Numbered from the stretch's first letter, positions 12,781-25,915 are shown. The stretch: 64,000 bases of DNA from Eretmocerus hayati (GCA_029851415.1 CM056742.1:56794454-56858453); one strand, 5' to 3'. Translations and numbers: made by a program. The notes: generated by a model not told the origin, from the sequence alone.

Positions 12781-15160
12781 CGTGGCTGCCAGTCTTCTTG
12801 GTCACAACTGTGAGAAAACCGACACAGCGACGGGTTTTTGTATCCATCCGAGAGATTCATTAAGTCCTCGTAATTCAAATGTATGTCAGCCGATTCGCAA
12901 TTCTGACGGTACGATTCTCATGATCCAATGTTGCTAACTCCTTCTTGAGGAAGATATATATCGATGTACCTAGCCTAACACGCATAGCACGGTCGGTCAC
13001 GCCATTTATATGTGATCGATCACCATTTCGAGGGTCATCACGTCGAATCCTTGAGAATGTTCAAAATACTCCTCTGCCTCAACCTCATCGAGAATTACAT
13101 CGGCCTGATCACTCACTCGGCTCTGTCCTGAATGCTCAATCGAGGCAGATACTCCATTTACTTATCTCCAATTGAAACGAATCATATTCGAAACGAAATC
13201 CTTACATCCCTAGGTTCCTTCTGAAAAAAGAAAATTTCCCCTTGTTCACTCCACAATACTTGTGTTCCTTCACAAATGAGAGAATTGCGTTCACCGGATA
13301 CATATATCTTCCCCTCCCCTTCCTCGCTTTTGGAACGGAGTTCCTTTCCAGCTTGGTCGTATAGACAGGTCTAACAACTCTCGTGGTGGGGGTGGGTCCG
13401 CTATTGTTGCCAGATAATAGTTCGCGAGTTGGCCAGCTACGACGCGTCGATCTGAGCAAACATAGCTCGCGGCTGCGCGGCTCGTCGCACATTGCCCAAA
13501 AAACCTCAAGTTGTGGTCACAACCTCGGCTTCAACTCAATTTTGGCGATATCGAAATGAAAACAACGGGAATTTGTAGCATTTTGTCAGGCCTTTCAAAT
13601 GTGCTAGGCCGTTTTTGGAGAAAATGCAGTCGACTTGCTTGTACAGTGCCCGAAAGCCGAAATTTCTTAAATTCGTGGATTTTAGGTTTTGAAAGTTTGT
13701 ATTATAGCTTATAAAAGGATTCTATGGTACAGGGAGATACAATATGTCATTGATAACAACATATCATCGGTCATTCACCCCTAAAGAGAGCTCAAAATCA
13801 ATTTAGAGTGCTCTTACAGAGCAAAAAGTCCAAAAAACGCGTTAAATCCACTAGATTGCGATAGAATACAGGCGGTCTTGCCTCACTCACGTTTTCATTC
13901 CTTGTTCAATAGAGTTCCTCATAAAGCATTAGAAGTTTCGGAGAATAGGCTTGATCAGAATCCCCCCCTCCCTCCCTCAAAATCAGAAATTACCATCCTT
14001 ACTCCCTTTGAATTTTGAGCGGGATTTTTGTATGGTCTCGAAATTTTTTCTGTAATAATCTTATACAACTATGAATAGTATAGGGGTCTGATATACTGAT
14101 ATTCACCATATTATTTCATTCATTAAGCTACATTATGTCATATTATCATCAAAAGTGGTGTTTCTGAATCCTTATGGGAGATAAGACATAAGGTAAGCTT
14201 CATTTCGGCTCGAGGGGGAGACACAATCATCATGATTAGGCAACATAATAATTTCATACACAGGAGTCCTTGGGCTGTAATCCCAACTCTCAAGAAACAT
14301 AACATAATTATAAGAAAGATATTTGGTCAAAGCTATCCCAAGTCAGTTCCATCACAGATATGATACGTCATTGATCCAACTCATGCGAGGTAGGTGCATC
14401 GTTGATGGAATCAACATCGTATGTTGATTTTATCACGATATATAGGGTTGTCACGGTCGAGTAGTTCTTCTTGTGAGCTCAATGATTCCACAACTATTAA
14501 GAGGCATGAGAAGGAATTCGGTCCCTATCCGAAAAACTTCTTTTCTTCGCCCCATGTCGAATTGACACCCTTGTGCTTCCTAATTCGACATCAATAGAGT
14601 ATTAAAGTACAAAAACATCCCTTAAACAATGAAAATTACTATATACGCCGATGCCCTGGGCATTCAACGCACTAACATTCCTGTATAGAAATGGAAGATA
14701 AACTTATATTCCAAACGTGAATGCTGGCCTTTGTCAACCATTGTTCATCCAATTCGATCCATGCGCCATATTTGACTTCAAGACGAGTTATCGAAGTCTT
14801 GACAATTAAACTCATATTCCAGTCCGTCTCCATCTTCACTCGATGCCCCGTCATCCAACATTACATCAGTATAATCACTTGGACCACTTTCTCCACACAA
14901 ATCTCCGGATTTGGATTGTTCTTCTTCGGATTCACTATTGCTATCAATAGCACTGTCTATTTTATCCTCATCAGGCTCAAAATTGAGAAGGGATTTCATT
15001 TCATCCGTCAATGTACGTTTCACATAGGGTTTCTTCGCAGTGTAGGAACTAATCAGTGGGTCTGAATGCAGGAGCAGTCATTGGAAAACATCCGTATTTG
15101 TCAATACTCTGGAATAACAAATAACTCGTTACACGGGCGGTGTCGGTTTCACGATTTCAC
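12781..15160. mobile_element. Fragment of a second foldback element of the 12-27 kb family
   Basis: 12781-13500 is inverted-homologous to 26430-26800 and beyond (a shared 96-codon shadow frame ends RRNLGM in both). The same outer-arm segment recurs about 80% identical at 15206-15330, so 13500-15160 separates two copies of arm sequence. That interval carries an acidic ORF related to the one in the main loop (21884-22183). Together this suggests an arm plus loop of an older related element, truncated on its right. TATTCAACG-type AT-rich filler makes up the remainder. Confidence 0.5.
14778..15023 (-). CDS. Acidic protein fragment, paralogue of 21884-22183
   Basis: The frame contains RTLTDEMKSLLNFEPDED followed by a long Glu/Asp/Ser tract (SESEEEQSKSGD, ASSEDGDG). 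The protein at 21884-22183 shares the LTDEMKSL(L/I) start followed by an acidic tail. The codon at 15023 is GTG, and the frame stays open upstream to a TGA without an ATG, so the true beginning is missing or spliced. Acidic N-terminal regions occur in several transposase families, but no catalytic domain is visible. Function unknown; conservation between two element copies is the main evidence that it is coding. Confidence 0.4.
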   Translation of the reverse strand: MKRTLTDEMKSLLNFEPDEDKIDSAIDSNSESEEEQSKSGDLCGESGPSDYTDVMLDDGASSEDGDGLEYEFNCQDFDNSS

Positions 15161-15570
15161 TCTCCATTCAGATGAGTGGAAAGCATGGTCGGATACACAC
15201 GTCTAACAACTCCCGTGGTAGGTCCGCTACTGTGACCAGTTGGGGTTCCTAAGTTGGCCATGCCGCGGCGCGTCAATCTGAGCAAACATAGCTCGCGGCT
15301 GCGCGGGTTGTCGGTCCGGTCGTCTGCTCTCGCCATGCTAGGATTGCAAGGTCCTGCGCGCGCACTAATGATTTGCATGCGTCATGGAATTCTACCTCGA
15401 ATTCTACTTGATTCATCTATCCTCAATTATCTGGGGAAGGAAAATCAAGAATCTCTTACGCTCAACTTACGATGCATTTGATATTGGGTGACAGATTCTC
15501 AACCTGACTAGAGTAAGCCCATGTGCGGGCGAGCGACTTATATATAAGTTTTTGAATTGGTTGGGACAGA

Positions 15571-16130
15571 TGCCGCGATAGCCGCGTGGTCAAGGTGCCG
15601 GTCTCTTGTTTTGCTGGCCCCAATTCAAATCCCCAATATTCCAATTTTTTTTGTTTTTTTCTTCAAGAGCAATCTTCAAATGTTTTTATTTCGATCAGGC
15701 AATTAGGGAATGATTTTTCCATAAGGGATTTTTGTGATATGGATATCCGAGAGAGTAGGGGCTTTGACGTAGAATTTCGAATTTTGCTCATACTACCTCA
15801 CATGCCGAGTATTAATCTTTTCGTCATTATTCCTATTACCTCAATGAGCATTCTTCAACTCTCCTTTTCATCATCACTCAACACGATGTACACAGTAAAT
15901 CCGAAATTTTCCGAATGTTTTGAGAGTAAATGCACCACTTTTGGATATTTCTACTCTCTCGTGAAGTCATATCACGAAATTTCAATCCGAATGAATTACT
16001 TCTCAATTGATGGATAAGGTAGAGATTTGAGGATTGCTGTTGAAAAAGGGGGAAGGAATGGGAAACCGGGAATTTGAACTGGGGCCAGCAAAACAAGAGG
16101 CCGACGCACTATAGTCGTCACATTCCAGCT
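15571..16130. repeat. Inverted pair of tRNA-derived SINE-like units
   Basis: At 15571-15645 (plus) TAGCCGCGTGGTCAAGGTGC resembles a pol III A box and CCAATTCAAATCC a B box, about 35 nt apart. TCTTGTTTTGCTGGCCCC lies between them. A second copy in opposite orientation at about 16070-16130 has the same TCTTGTTTTGCTGGCCCC block and a GTTCAAATTCCC B-box-like motif. The bodies (15650-15760 and 15940-16060) are also inverted repeats of each other. The right arm of element II lacks this insert, so it arrived after the arms formed. It is not a functional tRNA gene. Confidence 0.5.
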
Positions 16131-16319
16131 CTGGCCAAAAATCGCTTCAAAATTCGTTTCAAGCAATCGGGATGAGGCAAACCGCATTCTCTTCGTAATC
16201 GACAGGGCTAGGAGATGTGCTGATCTGATTTTGTCTCAGACAAAGGGGGCAGGGGTGGGGGGGGGGTCTTGAACGCGAAATGGGGTTGAAGATCGATATT
16301 TCGCCGGAATGAAACTCAC

Positions 16320-19300
16320 GCGTGGCGAGTCAGTAGTTCTACTGCCGATCCGCAACCACTTGGAGTACCTTCTAGAGATAGATGGCAGTATTTTAAACTC
16401 AGCCCCAAGTCTGAGAATCACCGCAATCAGCTCTGAGGTCGATTCTGAGCTGAGAAGAGGTGATAAATGCTGCGAATTAGTCGATTATACTGGATTCTGA
16501 GTCGAAAATGATTCTACTGCCAACTCTCAACTCTTTTCAAAACATTCCTCCATCGATTCTCAGAATTTTGAGTCTGGGCATAGCTCTAAGAATTGCTGCG
16601 GGGAATTTTGAGATCGGTTCAGATTTATTTTGTGGCGGGATTGTCTCTTCAGATCTGGAGGTACATTCGAGATGGTCGATTTCAGCTCAGAATTCGATAT
16701 GCTGCCAGGTCAGGAACATCTCGAGTGGGATCATAGAACATTTAATAGAATTTTGAGCCCAATCTCAAGTCTAGAAATTGACGTAGAAGAATTCCAGATC
16801 GATATTCGTCAAGAAAAAGCTGCAGAACAGTGCAGATTATTCAAGAAACGGTGAGTTCTAGGTGACGAATAAATATACTGCCGATCTACAATGACTTGGG
16901 GTACATTCTAGGGATGCAAAACAATATTTTGAGCCAAAGCTCAGGTCAGAGAGTCACAGCAATCGGTTCTGAGGCCGATTCCAGAGCAAGGAAAAGTGAT
17001 GAGCGCTGCGTATTCGTCGGAAATAGTGGTTTCTAGATCGGAAACATCTCTGCTGCTACCAGAAGAAGCTTTCTCGTGCATTTTACCATCACTCACCAGG
17101 ATTTTGAGCCAGAGCACGGCTCTGAGAATTTCCGTGGACGAGTTTGAAATCGAATTCGATCTCTTCCGAGTCGGGAAAGTCTCATTAGCACAGGTTTCGA
17201 TCAAGAGTGACCGATTTCAGCTCGGATTTTGATATGCTACCGAGTCAAACAAACTTTGATTGAATTCCTCAAGTGCTGATCAGAATTTAGAGCCTGATCC
17301 GATGTCGAGAAATTACTGCCGAGAGATTTGAGAACGATATTCGTCCAGAAAAAGCTGTTCAGTAATGCAGATTATTTAAGGAATGGTGATTTTTCGGTGA
17401 AGAAAAATTATACTGCCGATCAAGAAAAACTTGCAGTACATGCGGAAGATGTTAGGCAATATTTCAAGCCCAACACCGTGTCTGGGAACCACTGCAATCA
17501 GCTCTGGGTTGAGTCTGAGCAACGAAAAAGCAATGAAAGGCGCGTATCAGTCGCGAATAATGTTTCATAAGTCGGAGACAGTCCTGCTGCCACCCCAAGA
17601 ACCTGTTTCATGCATTATACTTCAAATCCTCCGGATTTTCAGCCCAAACACGACTCTGAGAACAGCCGTGGTTGAGTTTGACATCGATTCTGATCCGATT
17701 TCCCTGTTAGAAGCGTATCGCCAGTACCAACATGAATCAAATATAACCGATTTTAGCTCGGAAATCGATATGCTGCCGCTTCGGAAACACTTGGAGTGAA
17801 TCAGTCCAGTATCAAACTGAATTTTGACCTTAATCCATATGCCAGGGATTGCCGCAAGGAAATTTGGGAACAACATTCGTTCAGGAAAAGCTGTCGAGTG
17901 ATAAGATTATTCAAGGAATGATGATTTCTAGGTGGAGAAAAAATATACTGCCGATCTACAAATACTTGCACTACATGCGAGAGATAATAGGCAATTTTTC
18001 AAGCCCAACCCCGTGTCTGAGAACCACTGCAATCAGCTCTGGATTGAGTCTGAGCAAGAAAAAAGCAGTGAAAGGCGCGTATCAAACGCGAATAATCTTC
18101 TATAAGTCGGAGACAGTCTTGCTGCCACCCCAAGAACCTGTTTCATGCATTATACTTCAAATCCCCCGGATTTTGAGCCCAAACGCGACTCTGAGAACAG
18201 CCGTGGTTGAGTTTGACATCGATTCTGATCCGATTTCCCTGTCAGAAGCGTATCTCCAGTACCAACATGAATCAAATATAACCGATTTCAGCTCGGGAAT
18301 CGATATGCTGCCGCTTCGAAAACACTTGAAGTGAATCTGTCCAGTATTAAACTGAAATTTGACCTCAATCCATGTGCCAGGAATTGCCGCAAGGAAATTT
18401 GGGAACAACATTCGTTCAGGAAAAGCTGTCGAGTAATACAGAATATTCAAGGACTGATGATTTCTAGGAGGGGAAAAAATATACTGCCGATCTACAAATA
18501 CTTGCACTACATGCGGAAAACGTTAGGCAATTTTTCAAGCCCAACCCCGTGTCTGAGAACCACTGCAATCAGCTCTGGATTGAGTCTGAGCAAGGAAAAA
18601 GCAGTGAAAGGCGCGTATCAGTCGCAAATAATGTTTTATAAGTCGGAGACAGTCCTGCTGCCACCCCAAGAACCTGTTCCATACATTATACTTCAAATCC
18701 CCCGGATATCGAGCCCAAACGTGACTCTGAGAACAGCCGTGGTTGAGTTTGACATCGATTCTGATCCGATTTCCCTGTCAGGAGCGTATCTCAAACACTG
18801 GCATAAATCAGAGATAACCGATTCTAGCTTGAAAATCGATATGCTGCCGCTTCGAAAACACTTGGAGTGAATCTGTCCAGTATTTAGCTGAAATTTGTCC
18901 TTAATCCGTAGGCCAGGAATTGCCGCAAAAAATTTGGGAACAACATTCGTCCAGGAAAAGCTGTCGAGTAATGCAGATTATTCAAGGAATGGTGATTTCT
19001 AGGTGGAGAAAAAATACACTGCCGATCTACGAATACTTGCACTACATGCGGAAAACGTTAGGCAATATTTCAAGCCCAACCCCGTGTCTGAGAATCACTG
19101 CAATCAGCTCTGGGTTGAGTCTGAGCAACGAAAAAGCAATGGAAGGCGCGTATCAGTCGCGAATAATGTTTCATAAGTCGGAGACAGTCCTGCTGCCACC
19201 CCAAGAACCTATTTCATGCATTATACTTCAAATCCTCCGGATTTTGAGCCCAAACACGACTTTGAGAACAGCCGTGGTTGAGTTTGACATCGATTCTGAT

Positions 19301-20290
19301 CCGATTCCCCTGTCAGAAGCGTATCTCTAGTACCAACATGAATCAAATATAACCGATTTTACCTCGAAAATCGATATGCTGCCGCTTCGAAAACACTTGG
19401 AGTGAATCTGTCCAGTATTGAACTGAAATTTGACCTTAATCCATATGCCAGGAATTGCCGCAAGGAAATTTGAGAACAACATTCGTTCAGGAAAAGCTGT
19501 CGAGTAATGCAGAATATTCAAGGAATGATGATTTCTAGGTGGAGAGAAAATATACTGCCGATCTACAAATACTTGCACTACATGCGGAAAACGTTAGGCA
19601 ATATTTCAAGCCCAACCCCGTGTCTGAGAATCACTGCAATCAGCTCTGGGTTGAGTCTGAGCAACGAAAAAGCAATGGAAGGCGCGTATCAGTCGCGAAT
19701 AATGTTTCATAAGTCGGAGACAGTCCTGCTGCCACCCCAAGAACCTGTTTCATGCATTATACTTCAAATCCCCCGGATTTTGAGCCCAAACGCGACTCTG
19801 AGAACAGCCGTGGTTGAGTTTGACATCGATCCTGATCCGATTTCCCTGTCAGGAGCGTATCTCAAACACTGGCATAAATCAGAGATAACCGATTCTAGCT
19901 CGAAAATCGATATGCTGCCGCTCCGCAAACACTTGGAGTGAATCTGTCCAGTATTCAGCTGAAATTTGACCTTAATCCGTAGGCCAGGAATTGCCGCAAA
20001 AAAATTTGGGAACACCATTCGTCCAGTAAAAGCTGTCGAGTAATGCATATTATTCAAGGAATGGTGATTTCTAGGTGGAGAAAAAATATACTGCCGATCT
20101 ACAAATACATGCACTACATGCGGAATACGTTAGGCAATATTTCAAGCCTAACCACGTGTCTGAGAATCACTGCAATCAGCTCTGGATTGAGTCTGAGCAA
20201 AGGGAAAACGGTGGATGGTGCGTATCAATCTCGAATAATGGATTATAATCCGGAGACAGTCCTACTGCCACCCCAAGAATCATTCGAATG
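16320..20290. repeat. Higher-order satellite array, left arm (3 x ~178 bp = ~536 bp)
   Basis: TTGAGCC/TCAAGCC-type landmarks recur at about 16752, 16928, 17103, 17287, 17461, 17637, 17825, 18000 and 18172 (174-188 bp apart). The near-identical unit starting GTAATGCAGATTATTCAAGG recurs near 17360, 17898, 18434, 18968, 19505 and 20040, about 536 bp apart. Three monomer types thus form one higher-order unit. Units are most alike at 17.8-20.3 kb (inner side) and more diverged toward 16.3 kb. Open frames repeat with the array and share peptides such as SETVLLPPQEP; their frameshifts and repeat-locked positions argue against a protein. Confidence 0.85.
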
Positions 20291-21883
20291 GGCTCTGATA
20301 TAAGTCCCCAAAATATTGAGCTTGAACGCAACTCTAAGCATCACCGTAGAGAATTTCAAGATCGACATTGGACGATGGAAAGATCTTGAGTGGTGCAAAT
20401 CCGTTGAAGAACAATGAGTAGCAGTGTAAAATACTTTCCATGCCATCCAAAATCATCTACGTTTTGATCCGGGACTGTCCAGCAGATGTCTAAGCTAGAA
20501 ATACGGTGCGAAAATTGCCAGAGAAAGATTCAAGATAAATATTCAGCCTGAAAGAACTGGAGAACAATGTCTTTCAAGTGGGGGTTGCCGAAGTCTTGGT
20601 CGACAAAATATCAGTGTTAAAAACACACAATTCTACGCAAAAAATCGAGACTTCGGCCATGTTATTAATAACATCATTTTACAGTTCATTGATACATTCC
20701 CATATATTTCAAGTCCCAATACATCAGTGAATTGCGGATTGAGGGACCGAGCCCGTATATAGGAGTGCAAGCTTATGGACATGAGCTGACTCAACTGTAT
20801 GTGAGGCCTCATCAGCTCTCAAAGTACGTATATACTGGAACATAAACGTATATCCACATAAAATGTCATAGGTAAACTCAACACCGTATGAAAATTTGGT
20901 TCGGGCAGTTGGTTCCGTTGTATACGTCCCCGATTCTAAATATCAAATTTCCTTCAGTTCAAAGAGAACATCGAATGGTTCCATCTCCATTTACTAGTGA
21001 GAGGAAATTGATAAGTATCGGGTGGATTTTCGTATAGTGCGACGATTTGGCTCAACTTCATAATATTGCAACATAACCTATACTGGGAATAAAATTACCT
21101 TTCGATCAATACGACTTGATTGTTACGTGGTATTGCCGTCAGACCTCACATGGATGACCTTTTTATTGTATCAACCTGTATAAATATTCTCAAAAAATTT
21201 TTGGATTATTATAATCCAATCATCAGTTTCATTTCGAGCAAAAAGTCGGTAGCTTTCGTAGGCAAATTCTCGTCATGCGATTGTGACTCTATCGAGTATT
21301 GAGGCAATCGGAACATCTCGGTTCAATCCATTCATCCTGTCAGTAATATCAGATCGTCAATACGTTCCCCTGGATTGATGCGATAACAGAATTGGTATAG
21401 GTCTGCCGGAAAATTACCATTTTGGTCGTATGGCCAAACGCATGGCCATGTGACCAAAATTTTTTACTCAGCGTAGTACTTGATAGCCATCTTACTTGAT
21501 AAGAAATGTATATAAATTCACATGCTCTACAAGGCGATTCACAAGAGGTAATTCCCCATTTCATCGATTTTGACATGAAAAATTAAACAGCCCAAGGAAT
21601 ATCCCCATGCTCATATAGTGGTATGTGCGAATGCCCATGGAATCGTGTGAGAAATACACCCTTCGACCCTGAGAGATCCCATGAGAGCGTAGGCTGCACG
21701 GGCCAAGTTACAAGCGAGCCGCACGCGCACGCGCGCTCGTTTCCATTAGGTACTAGGAGTAATTGAGATTCAGAGTCATATGCATGAATGGAATAATGGA
21801 ATCCAGAAGTCCCTGTCTCGGAACTCACAGCCTTGATGACGAAATGAGTCTAGACGTACAGTAGGAGAATGCATTTTTCGTCA

Positions 21884-22183
21884 TCAATCATGATCTATGT
21901 ATTCATCATCACTTTCTTCATCAAACTCTTCTTCACTAGTATCATCGCTATCTAAGTTCTCTTCCCAGTTGTCCACATCTTCGTCCGAGTTGGAGTCAGT
22001 GTCATCATCGTTTTGAGTTTCTTTGCAAGAGCCTCCACCAACAAATGGAAATTCATGAGTTGGATTCTCGTCAGCATATTCGATGTCATCTATATCTACG
22101 TCTGATCGTGATTGGATGAGTGACTTCATTTCGTCGGTTAGAGGACACTTTTTGTGTTCCTTGACATTTCTCTTCAGGCTCAT
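21884..22183 (-). CDS. Small acidic protein encoded in the loop
   Basis: The 99-codon frame starts at ATG 22183; an upstream TTG in the same frame is less likely. The basic N-terminus MSLKRNVKEHKK is followed by LTDEMKSLIQ and then a Glu/Asp/Ser tract (SDEDVDNWEENLDSDD, SEEEFDEESDDEY) to the stop. The related fragment at 14778-15023 keeps LTDEMKSLL plus an acidic tail despite different surrounding bases, which suggests past selection on the protein. No catalytic domain is present. It may be the first exon of a lost transposase or an independent element-encoded factor. Function unknown. Confidence 0.45.
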   Translation of the reverse strand: MSLKRNVKEHKKCPLTDEMKSLIQSRSDVDIDDIEYADENPTHEFPFVGGGSCKETQNDDDTDSNSDEDVDNWEENLDSDDTSEEEFDEESDDEYIDHD

Positions 22184-22243
22184 ACTACGTTCCGAATTCA
22201 AGAGTAAGCGATGAAACGCTCAATAGACATGGAAAAGAGAATC

Positions 22244-22441
22244 TTATCGCAGAGAAGTATAACGCGGCATTACGATATTGTCATTTGTGTAATCTCTTGT
22301 ATCATACTCCTCTGAAATGATTGTACGGTTACTTATCAAGTGATTAGTATGTTGATCAGAAATACCAAGATTGTTTGATCCCTTATTTTTTCGTCTGCTA
22401 TATTGTTCTTCGGGGACATGTTCACTTTCTATGTAATACAT
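22244..22441 (-). CDS. Hypothetical 65-aa ORF upstream of the acidic ORF
   Basis: An ATG-initiated frame beginning MYYIESEHVPEEQYSRRKNK, hydrophilic with many Asn/Asp/Thr, lies 60 bp upstream of the acidic ORF on the same strand. It could be an upstream exon of the same transcript. No family recognised. Confidence 0.25.
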   Translation of the reverse strand: MYYIESEHVPEEQYSRRKNKGSNNLGISDQHTNHLISNRTIISEEYDTRDYTNDNIVMPRYTSLR

Positions 22442-23034
22442 TCGTGTGAGAATATAATATTTTTTGGATATGATTAATATAGGTACACAATAAATACAAA
22501 TTGAGGCATAGCTTAATGATCATCTCAGTCTTTGTCGTTATTTTCTACATCTGTACAACACGTATTGAGATCGAGACGATCATTGGAACATATCTTATCA
22601 TTTGACCAATACGCCCCTTCATGATCTGACTCTACTCGAAACCATATGGATCAGTTGCGAAATCCCATATCTGCCGCTGTATCTTGGCGATGTTGCGGTT
22701 GAACTATGACCCGTGAGCGTTATTGAACCAGAATACGAATAAATAAGGGTAACCGTCAAGCCTTCATATGTATAAAACAAAAACTTTCTCGATGGATACA
22801 CAGTAAACCATCCAGACGTATGCAGGAATCAGAGGGTTCTGAGGATTATATCATGACTTGATGATTTTATTCACCACGAAGACAACCCGAGTTTTGAGGC
22901 CACAAGATCTCTTCTGGATCTGAGTGCAACAGTGACTAGACTTCAAATTGGACTGGGAATTTTGTTGAGTGCCCCCAGACCGTATTTCAAAGTGTTTTGG
23001 AGTGGCAGAAGAACCACTTTGCCCTGGCCCATTC

Positions 23035-25915
23035 GAATGATTCTTGGGGTGGCAGTAGGACTGTCTCCGACTTATAATCCATTATTCGAGATTGATACGC
23101 ACCATCCACCGTTTTTCCTTTGCTCAGACTCAATCCAGAGCTGATTGCAGTGATTCTCAGACACGTGGTTAGGCTTGAAATATTGCCTAACGTTTTCCGC
23201 ATGTAGTGCAAGTATTTGTAGATCGGCAGTGTATTTTTTCTCCACCTAGAAATCACCATTCCTTGAATAATCTGCATTACTCGACAGCTTTTCCTGGACG
23301 AATGTTGTTCCCAAATTTTTTGCGGCGATTCCTGGCCTACGGATTAAGGTCAAATTTCAGCTAAATACTGGACAGATTCACTCCAAGTGTTCTCGAAGCG
23401 GGGGCATATCGATTTTCGAGCTAGAATCGGTTATCTCTGATTTATGCCAGTGTTTGAAATATGCTCCTGACAGGGATCGATGTCAAACTCAACCACGGCT
23501 GTTCTCAGAGTCACGTTTGGGCTCAAAATCCGGGGGATTTGAAGTATAATGCATGAATCAGGTTCTTGGGGTGGCAGCAGGACTGTCTCCGACTTATAAA
23601 ACATTATTCGCGACTGATATGCGCCTTTCACTGCTTTTTCCTTGCTCAGACTCAATCCAGAGCTGATTGCAGTGATTCTCAGACACGGAGTTGGGCTTGA
23701 AGAATTGCCTATTATCTCCCGCATGTAGTGCAAGTATTTGTAGATCGGCAGTATATTTTTTCTCCACCTAGAAATCATCATTCCTTGAATAATCTGCATT
23801 ACTCGACAGCTTCTCCTGAACGAATGTTGTTCCCAAATTTCCTTGCGGCAATTCCTGGCATATGGATTAAGGTCAAAATGCAGTTTAATACTGGACCGAT
23901 TCACTCCAAGTGCTTCCGAAGCGGCAGCATATCGATTTCCGAGCTAAAATCGGTTATATTTGATTCATGTTGGTACTGGAGATACGCTTCTGACAGGGAA
24001 ATCGGATCAGAACCGATGTCAAACTCAAGCACGGCTGTTCTCAGAGTCATGTTTGGGCTCAAAATCCGGAGGTTTTGAAGTATAATGCATGAAACAGGTT
24101 CTTGGGGTGGCAGCAGGACTGTCTCCGACTTATGAAACATTATTCGCGACTGATACGCGCCTTTCATTGCTTTTTAGTTGCTCAGACTCAACCCAGAGCT
24201 GATTGCAGTGATTCTCAGACACGGGGTTGGGCTTGAAATATTGCCTAACATCCTCCGCATGTACTGCAAGTTTTTTTTGATCGGCAGTATAATTTTTCTT
24301 CACCGAAAAATCACCATTCCTTAAATAATCTGCATTACTGAACAGCTTTTCCTGGACGAATTTCGTTCTCAAATCTCTTGGCAGTAATTTCTCGACATCG
24401 GATTAGGCTCTAAATTCTGATCAGCACTTGAGGAATTCAATCAAAGTTTGTTCGACTCGGCAGCATATCAAAATCCGACCTGAAATCGGTCACTCTTGAT
24501 CGAAACCTGTGCTAATGAGACTCTCCCGACTTGGAAGAGATCGAATTCGATTTCAAACTCGTCCACGGAAATTCTCAGAGCCGTGCTCTGGCTCAAAATC
24601 CTGGTGAGTGGTGGTAAAATGCTCGAGAAAGCTTCTTCTGGTAGCAGCAGAGAGGTTTCCGATTTAGAAACCACTATTTTCGACAAATACGCAGCGCTCA
24701 TCACTTTTCCTCGCTCTGGAATCGGCCTCAGAACCGATCGCGGTGACTCTCTGACACAAAATATTGTTTCGCATCCCTAGAATGTACCCCGAGTCATTGG
24801 AGATCGGCAGTATATTTATTCGTCACCTAGAACCCACTGTTTCTTGAATAATCTGCACTGTTCTGCAGCTTTTCCTTGACGAATATCGATCTGGAATTCT
24901 TCTACGTCAATTTCTAGACTTGAGATTGCGCTCAAAATTCTATCAAATGTTCCATGATCCCACTCGAGATGTTCCTGACCTGGCAGCATATCGAATTCTG
25001 TGGTAAAATCGACCATTCTCGGATGACTGCCATATCTGAACAGACATTTTAGCCGCAAAATAGATCAGAATCGATCTCAAATCCTCCCTCAGCAATTCTC
25101 AGAACTGTGTTTCGGCTCAAAATTCTGTAAATTTATGGGAGAATGTGTTGGAACGGGTTCTGAGTCGGCAATAGGATTAGATTCGACCCAGAATTCACTA
25201 TTCCCGACTAATTATCAAGGCTCGTCAACTTTTTTCGGCTCAGAATCGACTTCAGAGCTGATTGCGTTGGCTCCCGTACATGAGGATGAACTTAAAATAC
25301 TGCTTCCCAATCTCAAGAAGTACCCCAAGTTATTACAGATCGGCTGTACACTCTTTCTCTACCTAGAAATAACGATTTATGTAATATTCTGCGCGGCCTG
25401 ACAGCCTTTCCTGGACAAATATTGATCTCAAATCCCTCTGCGGCAATTCCCAGACCTGAGACTAGGCTAAAAATTATGTTTAATGCTCTAGAAATACACC
25501 CAAAGTCTTTTTCATCTGGCAGCATATCGCATTCTGAGCTAAAATCGACCATCTCGAATGTCCCTTCAGATCTGAAGAGACAATCCCGCCACAAAATAAA
25601 TCTGAAACGATCTCAAAATTCCCCGCAGCAATTCTTAGAGCTGTGCCCAGACTCAAAATTCTGAGACTCGATGGAGGAATGTTTTGGAAAGAGTTGAGAG
25701 TTGGCAGTAGAATCATTTTCGACTCAGAATCCAGTATAATCGACTAATTCGCAGCTTTTATCACCTCTTCTCAGCTCAGAATCGACCTCAGAGCTGATTG
25801 CGGTGATTTTCAGACTTGGGGTTGAGTTTAAAATACTGCCATCTGCCTCTAGAAGGTACTCCAAGTGGTTGCGGATCGGCAGTAGAACTACTGACTCTCC
25901 ACGCGTTAGTTTCAT
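23035..25915. repeat. Higher-order satellite array, right arm (inverted)
   Basis: The same 3 x ~178-bp units as 16320-20290, in opposite orientation, with about five units instead of seven. CCATTCCTTGAATAATCTGC landmarks fall near 23258, 23780 and 24314. The loss or gain of two units relative to the left arm shows unequal exchange or gene-conversion-like turnover within the palindrome. Confidence 0.85.

Larger units (their letters stand above)
20296..23027. other. Loop of foldback element II
   Basis: Single-copy core between the inverted arms. It carries the acidic minus-strand ORF (21884-22183), a second small minus-strand ORF (22244-22441), a 16-bp perfect palindrome ATGTTATTAATAACAT (20659-20674) and a CGTATATAGG TATA-like motif near 20753. 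No DDE transposase motifs, RT or helicase are visible. Confidence 0.55.

Noticed and set aside
15571..15645. Functional tRNA gene
   Set aside because: Box-like motifs exist, but arms do not pair into a full cloverleaf and no clean acceptor stem is visible; treated as SINE-like.
17431..20303. A series of 80-179-codon ORFs on both strands with repeated peptides (SETVLLPPQEP and similar)
   Set aside because: They repeat with the 536-bp satellite, occur mirrored in the other arm, and shift frame between units; best explained as open frames by chance in a repeat.
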